From Rapidithrix thailandica (GTDB taxonomy: Bacteria; Bacteroidota; Bacteroidia; Cytophagales; Flammeovirgaceae), in assembly GCF_039710355.1 (NCBI RefSeq), contig NZ_JBDKWZ010000001.1:434001-498000 (forward strand): DNA of 64,000 nucleotides. The letters run 5' to 3'. The notes under the pieces were generated by a model. The model did no database searches, was not told where the DNA came from, and saw only the letters and a program-made list of their open reading frames with translations. The position numbers were made by a program, and so were the translations under genes. Below, one piece after another: positions 43,656 to 51,481 of the stretch (position 1 is the stretch's first letter; each line of letters starts with the position of its first letter).

Positions 43656-43864
43656 TGGATCAAAACCTCCCGTTTCATGAACCTCAGTGCAGTATTTTGT
43701 GTGGTCGGCATTCCGATGGCCGGCATTCCGGTGGCTGGCTACCGGTCAAATAATGCTATTATTCTCCGGTATGCCGGACCATCGAAAGTCGGACCACCGA
43801 AATGTCGGATCACAACAATATTATGTTGAGAACCCTAAACTGAGAATTTTTACCACCAAAGGGG
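43656..43864. repeat. palindromic repeat, copy B
   Basis: About 209 bp. Centre: AATAAT-GCT-ATTATT (43749-43763). Arms run from about 43704 to 43754 and 43758 to 43809 and are imperfect complements over about 50 bp: the left arm has units like GGCATTCCGGTGGCC, the right has GGACCACCGAAATGTC, which are inverted forms of each other. Outer flanks (TGGATCAAAACCTCCC and CTAAACTGAGAATTTTTACC) are shared with copy C. It differs from copy C by one extra 15-bp unit on the left and 31 bp (two units) on the right. Confidence 0.8.
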
Positions 43865-43892
43865 TGCTCCTTTGAGGGGCACCCCTTTGGTG
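43854..43892 (-). terminator. terminator at the edge of repeat B
   Basis: CACCAAAGGGGTGC (43854-43867) and GCACCCCTTTGGTG (43879-43892) form a perfect 14-bp stem with an 11-nt loop. It lies about 60 bp after the lipoprotein stop (43952), on the minus strand. A second 9-bp perfect pair (ACCAATGTC 43896-43904 / GACATTGGT 43917-43925) lies between it and the gene. Confidence 0.65.
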
Positions 43893-43951
43893 ATTACCAA
43901 TGTCCTCCTTATTCGAGACATTGGTCAGGTTCAAGCGAAAGAGATGGTTCT

Positions 43952-45232
43952 TTACTGTCCAGCTTTTTCCGTTTCCGTAGGTTGGGCATAATTGTCCAGA
44001 TCTATCACTCCGGGTTGATCATAGAACGTTCGCAATGACCCGCTCACCCGTAACACTAGACCCAGCTTTTCCGGATTGTCCAGTAAGTTTAGGTTTGTTT
44101 GAGCATAATTTTCCAATTCAACGGGCATTACTTTGACGGGGTTGGTTTCGCCTTGTTTATCTGCGATGGCCAAATTACTGTTTACCGCTCCTTCCGTACC
44201 CGGGTAGAAGGTATTGTCTTTAAAATATCCTACGATATATCCTATTACCCATTTATTGTCAGGGTTTCCCTGGTTAGCCCGGGCGGCACTGATATTGTAA
44301 GGATTGGCCAAGGTGCCGTTTCCTCTCGGAGGCTCAAGGGTATTCGGATCGTCAAAGCGGAGGTTATTAAAGTTTACATCTTCCGTACGATTTAAAAATA
44401 ACTGCAAAACTCCGTTGTCTACACTTAAAATACCACTGACAGTTCCGCTTCCATCGTGAAGAGGCGCTTTGGCAAATGAAGCATTGTTACTTGTATGGAC
44501 GAAGATGGTTTCTCCCGTACGGGTAATCAAGGTACGATTGGTAGGGGCTTCCCCTTCAGTATATAGAAGTTGATATTCATCATCAGGAAACATCACGTCT
44601 GACACTTTTACCCAAGTACCGTAATGGTTCTCCATATTTGTAGGCAGGTTGGTGAGGTCCAGGGCAAAGGCTTCGGGTTGTCCACCTGTTTCTCCTTCCA
44701 CCACATGGTCTTTGATACGACCTTCTTCCAGGCGGCCAAACTGACCGTTGTCATTTCCTCCCAACTGAATCATACCTTGATCATTGCCCATTTGCATTCC
44801 TTTGGCTTTGATATACAGCTTTTTTCCAATCGGGTAGCTCTTGTACAAATCGCTTTTGTCCAGACGCACTACAATTCCGGCAGACTCGTCCTGTAGGTAG
44901 AGTTCTTTGTGAATATTTCCGGTTTCGTCCGTAGAAATTACCACTCCACCAATCACAATTTCTTCTTCAATCGTATACATTTCGGGCCTGTTGGCATCAA
45001 TGTATATCTCTTTAAGCGCAGTAATGGTATGGGTTACTTCTACTGTGGGATTCGGGTCAGGATCTGGGTCTGGGTCAGGGTCCGGTTTAGGGTCCGGGTC
45101 AGGTTTGGGATCCGGATCCGGTTGTGCAGGAGGAGGAGGCTCCACCGGGTCACTGTTATCACAGGCCGTAAAGGGTAAGGCAAAAAGCAATCCCAGTAGA
45201 AGGATGCGATAGATGGTTGAAAGTTTTTTCAT
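43952..45232 (-). CDS. DUF5689/DUF6359-type lipoprotein
   Basis: A 426-residue envelope lipoprotein. Signal with lipobox LPFTAC|D (Cys24), then a striking Pro-Asp linker of repeated DPDP and KPDP units (about 30-62), which probably stands off the cell surface. The mature part contains a DUF5689 OB-like domain (about 75-290; GGVVISTDETGNIHKELYL, then KLYIKAKGMQMG) and a DUF6359 domain (about 305-410; GTLANPYNISAARANQG, WVIGYIVGYF). Such proteins are common on Bacteroidota surfaces; role unknown. It is flanked by repeat copies B (downstream) and C (upstream), and separates the PaiB-like and MocR-like genes. Confidence 0.85.
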   Translation of the reverse strand: MKKLSTIYRILLLGLLFALPFTACDNSDPVEPPPPAQPDPDPKPDPDPKPDPDPDPDPDPNPTVEVTHTITALKEIYIDANRPEMYTIEEEIVIGGVVISTDETGNIHKELYLQDESAGIVVRLDKSDLYKSYPIGKKLYIKAKGMQMGNDQGMIQLGGNDNGQFGRLEEGRIKDHVVEGETGGQPEAFALDLTNLPTNMENHYGTWVKVSDVMFPDDEYQLLYTEGEAPTNRTLITRTGETIFVHTSNNASFAKAPLHDGSGTVSGILSVDNGVLQLFLNRTEDVNFNNLRFDDPNTLEPPRGNGTLANPYNISAARANQGNPDNKWVIGYIVGYFKDNTFYPGTEGAVNSNLAIADKQGETNPVKVMPVELENYAQTNLNLLDNPEKLGLVLRVSGSLRTFYDQPGVIDLDNYAQPTETEKAGQ

Positions 45233-45300
45233 TGCGTTAATTAATTTGTTTAGAAAAATAGGGTTTGATATAAATTTTACTGGTTAAAAATTTCATCTTC

Positions 45301-45463
45301 TGGATCAAAACCTCCCATTTCAGGAACTTCAGTGCAGTATTTTGTGTGGCCGGCATTCCGGTGGCCGGCTACCGGTCAAATAATGCTATTATTCTCCGGT
45401 ATGTCGAACCACAACAATATTATGTTGAGAACCCTAAACTGAGAATTTTTACCACCAAAGGGG
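45301..45463. repeat. palindromic repeat, copy C
   Basis: 163 bp, the shorter sister of copy B. Centre AATAAT-GCT-ATTATT (45379-45393), arms of about 24 bp (45361-45384 and 45388-45411). It lies upstream of the lipoprotein gene, in the same orientation as copy B, and about 190 bp upstream of the MocR-like start. Confidence 0.8.
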
Positions 45464-45623
45464 CAATCTCTTGAAGGGTCAGAACCTCTCAAAGGAGCAC
45501 TTCTCGAAGGCGGGTCGGCCCCCGTAACGAATTTCAAACATGCTCTTTTCTAAGCTATTCTTTGTATAAAAAATACTCCATATAGAGTACTTTTTCTTTT
45601 TCTTATGGCAAAAGTAAGATTAT

Positions 45624-45647
45624 ATTGGATTATCTTTGTAATCCAAT
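45624..45647 (+). promoter_or_regulatory. MocR-like gene promoter with overlapping palindrome
   Basis: ATTGGATTA (45624-45632) and TAATCCAAT (45639-45647) are perfect inverted arms around TCTTTG. The -7 box TATCTTTG (45631-45638) lies inside, so a protein bound here would cover the promoter, 10 bp before the start codon. A further TACTC/GAGTA pair is at 45574-45589. This suggests autoregulation. Confidence 0.5.
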
Positions 45648-45656
45648 TTTTATAAA

Positions 45657-47147
45657 ATGAGTAGTCCAATATTGATTAGTTTATTTGGTGGTATTAAATT
45701 AAACCCATCCTCAGACAGGGCCATATATCTCCAATTAGCAGATATGATCCTGGCATTGATTAAACAAGGCAAACTGGGTTCTGATCAAAAATTGCCAAGC
45801 TCAAGAGCAGTAGCCGATTTGCTTAGCCTTAATCGTCTTACGGTGACGAAAGCTTATGCTGAGCTACAAATGCAAGGCTGGTTAGAAAGTTTTGTGGGTA
45901 AAGGGACTTTCGTTTCTACTCATGTTCCGGAAATTCAACCAAAACAGTTAAAGTCTACATCCACTACAAAGGGTCAAAAACAAGCTGGTTTTGCGCTCGA
46001 CAGCAAGTCATATCGTAAAAATCCTTTTTTTGTTTCAACCGCTCGACTGCATTTGGATCACGGTTATCCGGATCCTACGTTAGCGCCATTAAAAGAACTA
46101 TATCGCGCATACCGTACCCAACTTAGCTGTGAAAGCCGCTTATATCCGAGATTTGGAAGTTACGGTCAACCGGATGGGGCCGATTTTTATAAGGAGGCTT
46201 TGTCTAAATACCTTAATGAAACAAGAGGTTTAAAAACAACACACAGAAATATTCTTTCTACCAGAGGGACTATAATGGGTATCAACCTTGTGTGTAGTGC
46301 CTTGATTAAACCGGGTGATGTAGTTGTTTCGGGAATACCGGGTTGGCAAAGATTAGAGCATAATTTTATACACTCTTGGGCAAATCATATTGGAATACCC
46401 GTAGATGAAAACGGTATTGTTGTAGATGAATTGAGAAAGATTTGTGAAAAGAGAAAGGTGAGGATGGTGTACATTACTCCTCACCATCACTATCCTACCA
46501 CGGTATCACTCAGTATTGATAGAAGGCTGGAGTTATTAGCGCTTGCCAAGGAGTTTGGTTTTATCATTTTTGAAGATGATTATGATTTTGATTTTCATTA
46601 CAATCATCGCCCTTTGTTACCTCTTATAAGTGCTGATGACCAGGGTATGGTAATCTATGGTGGCTCTTTCAGTAAAAGTATTTCCCCTGCATTTCGCGTG
46701 GGGTATTTGGTCGCTCCGGAAAATGTGATTGAACACCTATCTAACACACGCATGCTATTGGATAGACAAGGAGATCATATTTTAGATAATGCCATGGCTG
46801 AACTTTTAAATGACGGAACTATTACGCGATACCTGAGAAAAGCGTTGGCGGTTTATGAAAAAAGACGTAACCATTTTTGTGATTTATTGAGAAGTGAGTT
46901 GAATAATGTGGTCGACTTCGTTGTCCCTGAAGGAGGGATGACCGTTTGGACAACGTTTGATAAATCGATAAACCTTTCGGAACTGTCAACGCAAGCCTAT
47001 GAAAAGAACCTTTATATTTCAGATGGTCTTGTCCATAAATATCCTGATTATGATGAGAATGCCATAAGGCTAGGGTTTGCTTCCTCTACCATAGAAGAAT
47101 TGTCTGAAAGTGTAAATATTTTAAAAAGCCTGATTTTTAAAGGGTAA
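45657..47147 (+). CDS. MocR-type regulator (GntR + aminotransferase-like)
   Basis: A 496-residue protein. The N-terminal winged helix (about 15-85; KLPSSRAVADLLSLNRLTVTKAYAELQ region) is a GntR-type DNA-binding domain, followed by a fold-type I PLP aminotransferase-like domain (about 120-490). The PLP-Lys motif GGSFSKSISPAFRVGYLV (K at SFSKS) and FIIFEDDYDFDFHY (Asp/Tyr) are intact. Relatives (PdxR, GabR) sense PLP or amino acids and control vitamin B6 or amine genes. A PaiB-like gene lies upstream in divergent orientation, a common pair. The palindrome at 45624-45647 suggests autoregulation. Confidence 0.92.
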   Translation: MSSPILISLFGGIKLNPSSDRAIYLQLADMILALIKQGKLGSDQKLPSSRAVADLLSLNRLTVTKAYAELQMQGWLESFVGKGTFVSTHVPEIQPKQLKSTSTTKGQKQAGFALDSKSYRKNPFFVSTARLHLDHGYPDPTLAPLKELYRAYRTQLSCESRLYPRFGSYGQPDGADFYKEALSKYLNETRGLKTTHRNILSTRGTIMGINLVCSALIKPGDVVVSGIPGWQRLEHNFIHSWANHIGIPVDENGIVVDELRKICEKRKVRMVYITPHHHYPTTVSLSIDRRLELLALAKEFGFIIFEDDYDFDFHYNHRPLLPLISADDQGMVIYGGSFSKSISPAFRVGYLVAPENVIEHLSNTRMLLDRQGDHILDNAMAELLNDGTITRYLRKALAVYEKRRNHFCDLLRSELNNVVDFVVPEGGMTVWTTFDKSINLSELSTQAYEKNLYISDGLVHKYPDYDENAIRLGFASSTIEELSESVNILKSLIFKG

Positions 47148-47303
47148 ATCTCAAGGTAATTACTTGTGTTGGCAATGTATTCTTTGAAAATCTTTCATCG
47201 CCGGACGGACCCAGCCGTTAGTCGCTTTTTTATAATAAAAACTCGCACCCAAATGGCTTTTTTCAGGCATCATATAAAGCACAGCCCAAAAGTTAAATAT
47301 GCT

Positions 47304-50129
47304 CTAAGGAGTGTACATTTTCCTCTTTTTCCAAATCCAACCACCTGCTAAAAGCATTATCAGAAGCAAAGCACCTGATCCTACAATGTACAACCACTCC
47401 ATGGAGAAATACATGGGTTGGGGATCTCCGACAAAGACAAAGTTGGCCCAATAGAAGGGGTCGCGGAGGTGAGGGTCTTGATTGGCTTTGAGATAATCTG
47501 TTTTGGCTTTTTGCAGAGCTTCATCTTTAGAAAATCCTTCTTTTAAATACCGGTGAAGTGCTACGGATAGTTGAGCGGTAATATTGTCTTCTGCTTTCCA
47601 TAAAGTAGTGATGATGTTAGGGCAACCCGCATAGGTAAAACCCCGTGCCAGACTGATAATCCCTTCTCCCCGTACTAATTTTCCCATACCCGTTTCACAA
47701 GCACTCAATACCACCAATTTTACATTCTTCAGATTCAGGTTGTAAAGCTCATTGGTATAGAGGCGGTAGTCAGAAACGGAATCGAAGTTTTGCGGATAAA
47801 AAGCAATATAAGAATTGAGAGGGTCTTCACTATCGGCATTGGCATGAGTAGCTAAATGAATGATATTGAAATCACTTGAGGTTTTTAAAAACCGGGATTT
47901 GGTGGCTTTTTCTTTCAGGTAAACTTGGCCGCCAATGGTTTGAACTTCCCGGGCAGAAGCATTGAGCGGACGCAAATAGTTATTGCGGTATTTTTCTTGG
48001 GAAGAACCGCTAAAGGGTGCCATGGCCAGCAATAAATTTTGCCCGTTGTGTTGTTCATGCAAGGAGGATTCCAACATCAGTTTGGCCGAATAGCCATAGC
48101 TCATCACATAGGTTTGGATCAGGAAAGGTGCGTATTGTCCGTTGGATTCCGTAAGAATCTCGAAAGGCAGGTAGTGTAAATCACCATCCGGTACAATGCG
48201 AAGGTATTTCTTTCCTTGTACCATGTCCTCGATAGGCGCGATCAGATGTTGGTATAGCCGTTGGGAATGTGTATAGCCTTGGTAGGCCTTACCGGCCGGG
48301 TGCTGATAATGCCAATCTTTTAAATAATGAAAACTTTCCCAGAATGCAGGGCTTAGGTCGATCTTTTTCAGGCTTTTTTGTGTAGAGGTCAGTACAAAAA
48401 TATAGAGATGTTTTTTACCCAAAAAGTATTCAACCAATGCAGACTGGCGATTCAACAGATTTTCTTGTACTTGCCGGGTAGTAATGGCACTGGTGTCGTA
48501 TTTCAACCGGTAAAACTCAGGGTTGGCTTCAAACGCTTTATACACGTTCCCCAATTCGATTTCCAAATCACGGATTTCACCTTGCAATTGAGCGGATTGA
48601 CCACTGTCTGCGCTGGAAGTAAGACGGATTTTTAATGCTGTCACCTGTTTTTTCATATTACTTTCTTGGGAAAGCAAGGAATCGGGAATATGTGCCACTG
48701 ACATAATTTCCAAATTGCGCAATGATTCGCTTAATACAGTGGACTTACTTTTTTCGGAAAGTTGAAAGGCCGCCTCCAGATTGCTTTCGGTCGGGTTGAG
48801 TTGATACAGTTGATAAGCCACTTCAAGGGCTTTTTCAAATACGGGAAATACCTGGTTGACAAAAAACAATTTGGCTTCGTCCGAATCATAGCTTTTACGG
48901 ATATGCTCTGACAGGTATACGGCTTGTTGATAGGTTGCCAGGGATGCTTCCAGGTATTTTCCGGAGCGATTATGTGCATAGGCTGAGTGTAATGCATGAG
49001 CTTTGGCATCCAAAACTTCAAACATCTTTAAGCCGGAAATGGTGAGGGTAGGGGTTTCAGGATTAGCAAAAATATCCGCAGCTTCGTCAAAGCTACTGTG
49101 TAGAGTAACTAGCGCCTTTTGATAAAAATTTAAACTTTGTGAAAACTCTTTTTTCTCTTCATAAATTTTTCCTAGACCGATATAAGACGTTGCCAGGTCT
49201 TCATTTTTGAAGTGGAATTGCTCTGTATTTAATTGTATGGTTTTTTTATAAAGCTGTTCGGCATGATCGAACATTTTAAGTCCGGAATACGCTTGGGCCA
49301 TTCCATTATTCTGTACAATTTTATCTTTAATTGTCGTGAACTTTGCTTTATTGAAATAGTGTAAAGCACTGTCATGATTCGCTAAAGCCAGGTGCATTAA
49401 TCCGATATTGTTGAAGAGGTTATTTTGATTGGTATTGAATCTTAATAAGTGATAGCAATGAGTCAAAGCAAGGTTGTATTTTCCCAGTTTTTTTAGAGCT
49501 GAGGCTACGTTGTTTTGAATGGGGATGGTTTTCTCTAATGAATTAGGGTAATTATGCTTGATCACTCGGATAGCCTTGTTAAAGTAGTTAATACTTTGTG
49601 AATAATTCCCCAGGCTGAAATACATGGCTCCTATAGAGTTGTAAAGACGCTCTTGTTCATATACTTTTTCTTGTGTAGTGGCCGTCTTTTCAGCTAATTT
49701 GTAATAATATTCACTAGAGTCAAATTGAAATTGGTAGTAATAAATATTTCCCAAGTACAATTCCGTAGAGAAGGAAGAGTAGTTTTTTAGCGGTTTTAGC
49801 CGCTCAATCAGGTTTAGCCTTTTTATATAGTATTTTTTTGCTTCTTCGAATTGCTCGGCTACTTGGTATAGAATCCCGATTTGATTATAGACCGTAAGCA
49901 AGGTAGTGTCTTGTGGCTGCTCGTTCCGGTAAAAGTCATTGGCTTTTAAATAGAATGACAAGGCAATGCTATCACTTTGGGCGGTAGGTGCCGGAACGTT
50001 GAAGAGGCTATCTGCCTTTGACAATAGATGTATGATCTCTTGATGTGTTTGGCCTATTAAGGGATGTGAGAGGCTAATTAGGCATATATAAAAGACCAAT
50101 TGTTTGGAGTATTTCATGTTGGGAGACAT
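47304..50129 (-). CDS. exported TPR-CHAT protein with C-terminal membrane helix
   Basis: A 941-residue protein. The start at 50129 or the ATG at 50117 gives a signal peptide (MKYSKQLVFYICLISLSHPL), then TPR repeats (about 30-430), a coiled-coil/helical region, and a CHAT protease-like domain (about 600-890) with candidate catalytic His762 in HLATHANAD and Cys811 in SACETGMG, followed by GEGIISLARGF. A membrane helix near the end (WLYIVGSGALLLIMLLAGGW) and a basic tail (KKRKMYTP) imply periplasmic TPR and CHAT parts and an inner-membrane anchor. An acidic lipoprotein gene lies 64 bp upstream on the same strand. Substrate unknown. Confidence 0.88.
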   Translation of the reverse strand: MSPNMKYSKQLVFYICLISLSHPLIGQTHQEIIHLLSKADSLFNVPAPTAQSDSIALSFYLKANDFYRNEQPQDTTLLTVYNQIGILYQVAEQFEEAKKYYIKRLNLIERLKPLKNYSSFSTELYLGNIYYYQFQFDSSEYYYKLAEKTATTQEKVYEQERLYNSIGAMYFSLGNYSQSINYFNKAIRVIKHNYPNSLEKTIPIQNNVASALKKLGKYNLALTHCYHLLRFNTNQNNLFNNIGLMHLALANHDSALHYFNKAKFTTIKDKIVQNNGMAQAYSGLKMFDHAEQLYKKTIQLNTEQFHFKNEDLATSYIGLGKIYEEKKEFSQSLNFYQKALVTLHSSFDEAADIFANPETPTLTISGLKMFEVLDAKAHALHSAYAHNRSGKYLEASLATYQQAVYLSEHIRKSYDSDEAKLFFVNQVFPVFEKALEVAYQLYQLNPTESNLEAAFQLSEKSKSTVLSESLRNLEIMSVAHIPDSLLSQESNMKKQVTALKIRLTSSADSGQSAQLQGEIRDLEIELGNVYKAFEANPEFYRLKYDTSAITTRQVQENLLNRQSALVEYFLGKKHLYIFVLTSTQKSLKKIDLSPAFWESFHYLKDWHYQHPAGKAYQGYTHSQRLYQHLIAPIEDMVQGKKYLRIVPDGDLHYLPFEILTESNGQYAPFLIQTYVMSYGYSAKLMLESSLHEQHNGQNLLLAMAPFSGSSQEKYRNNYLRPLNASAREVQTIGGQVYLKEKATKSRFLKTSSDFNIIHLATHANADSEDPLNSYIAFYPQNFDSVSDYRLYTNELYNLNLKNVKLVVLSACETGMGKLVRGEGIISLARGFTYAGCPNIITTLWKAEDNITAQLSVALHRYLKEGFSKDEALQKAKTDYLKANQDPHLRDPFYWANFVFVGDPQPMYFSMEWLYIVGSGALLLIMLLAGGWIWKKRKMYTP

Positions 50130-50145
50130 TCATTTTTAAAACCTT

Positions 50146-50177
50146 ATTGTCAGGAACCTCCTTCGGCCCCTGACAAT
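50146..50177 (-). terminator. terminator-like hairpin between lipoprotein and CHAT genes
   Basis: ATTGTCAGG (50146-50154) and CCTGACAAT (50169-50177) form a perfect 9-bp stem. It lies in the 64-bp gap upstream of the CHAT gene and could attenuate read-through from the lipoprotein gene. Confidence 0.55.
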
Positions 50178-50193
50178 ATTTGTTAACCAAAGC

Positions 50194-50997
50194 TTATTGA
50201 TACTTGCCATATACAATCACATAGGGAGGCCTGGTGCCGTCCGTCTTTCCACCTTTCGGATATAATTGCTTTTCTTCCAAAAGTTGCAATAATTCTTCTG
50301 GAATCCTGTCTCTGGATGTAAAATAAAATACCTGGAGGGTGATCCTGGATTTTACCTCTATGGGTTGATTGTTTTGAATGACATTGTAGGAATAAGGGAT
50401 TTCAAAGCGTTTGGTAAAACCATCTTCCAAAGGTGTCCCTTGTAGACTTTCCTGGTTTTGTAAAGTTTCTTTCAGTTTGATTGCACCGGTGACGAGGTCT
50501 ATTTCCAACCCTTCTTGAACGGCACCACCTTCCGCATCAAAAAAGATAGAACTCGGAAGGGCTAAATCCGGGTCCTCGTCCAGAATGGGCAAGGCCAGGT
50601 CTTGTCCTTCGTCCAAATTATAAAGGCTGTCTGCATAATCAATCCCGGAAATCAATAAGGAGGTATCGCCAAGGTAGCGGTTATCGTCCGAAGTAAAGTT
50701 AATGTAATAACGCTGCCCGGCTTCGGAGGTGTTTACGTTGATTACCCCGGTACGGGAATCGATATCCAGGCCTTCGGGCTTTACGGTGAAGGTCCCTTCT
50801 ATATTTTCCGGGCGCAATTGTGGCTTGATCAGGGTTGTTTCATTGGCATCTTCGTTGGCATAAAACACCTCTGCGCCATAGTCAATCGTCAGGTTGTTGA
50901 TGGGGGTTTCGTCATCATCGTCTTTACAAGCCCATAAAGCAATAGGAAGCAGAGCTATCAGAAAATAGCGAGTGAAGAGTGTGTTTGAAAATTTCAT
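50194..50997 (-). CDS. acidic lipoprotein, cadherin-like
   Basis: A 267-residue lipoprotein. Signal with lipobox IALWAC|K (Cys24) followed by DDDDE, an acidic stretch that in Bacteroidota often favours retention or surface export. The mature part has beta-rich segments (ITFDYGAEVF-like; GLDIDSRTGVINVNTSEAG, and later GLEIDLVTGAIKLKE, the two near-repeats GLDID..TG.I and GLEID..TGAI) resembling cadherin or Ig-like domains. Paired with the CHAT gene downstream on the same strand. I see no catalytic motif. Confidence 0.7.
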   Translation of the reverse strand: MKFSNTLFTRYFLIALLPIALWACKDDDDETPINNLTIDYGAEVFYANEDANETTLIKPQLRPENIEGTFTVKPEGLDIDSRTGVINVNTSEAGQRYYINFTSDDNRYLGDTSLLISGIDYADSLYNLDEGQDLALPILDEDPDLALPSSIFFDAEGGAVQEGLEIDLVTGAIKLKETLQNQESLQGTPLEDGFTKRFEIPYSYNVIQNNQPIEVKSRITLQVFYFTSRDRIPEELLQLLEEKQLYPKGGKTDGTRPPYVIVYGKYQ

Positions 50998-51481
50998 CGT
51001 GAGTTTGTTTCGTTTTAAGTTTGGTATCAGGATAAAACCCGATCTTGTATCGAGGTAATTCGTTGATAGTCGATCCTCCTATAGGAAACATCAATAGGTG
51101 GATATCTTTTTTGTCAAAAGGTCAGGATATTTGGTAGTCAGTCAAAATGTATCCGTACCAAATACATAGAGTATGCCGGGGGATACCTGTTTGCAAGCTA
51201 GCATTTTAAAGAGAATAATGCTGTTAAACGTATTCTTTTATTATGCCAAAACTGTCCCTATGACACCTGAAGCCAAAGTATGAACCATGTTATTGAGATT
51301 TATTAAGAAATTAGATTGACAACTTTTGGGAAAAGCTTCGGGCAGTCCCAAAATTCTTATCCTGAGAGTAGCGCTTTTCGTACAGGTTACTCTCTTGTAA
51401 AAACCTTTATTTCAACTTGAATTACCTGTTGAAAGGGTTAATTTTGAGAAAACTTTATCCTACAAAAACAACACTCCAAAA
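50998..51481. other. intergenic upstream of the amidohydrolase gene
   Basis: 484 bp between divergent genes. Two hairpins stand in tandem: TTTTGGGA/TCCCAAAA (51324-51331 / 51346-51353) followed by TTCTTAT, and GAGAGTA/TACTCTC (51364-51370 / 51388-51394) followed by TTGTAAAAACC. They could end an unseen small transcript or form a leader of the amidohydrolase mRNA. The rest shows nothing clear. Confidence 0.4.

Noticed and set aside
44909..45178. Plus-strand frame rich in Arg-Val-Arg and Gly-Ser repeats
   Set aside because: It is the complement of the Pro-Asp linker of the lipoprotein gene and has no independent support.
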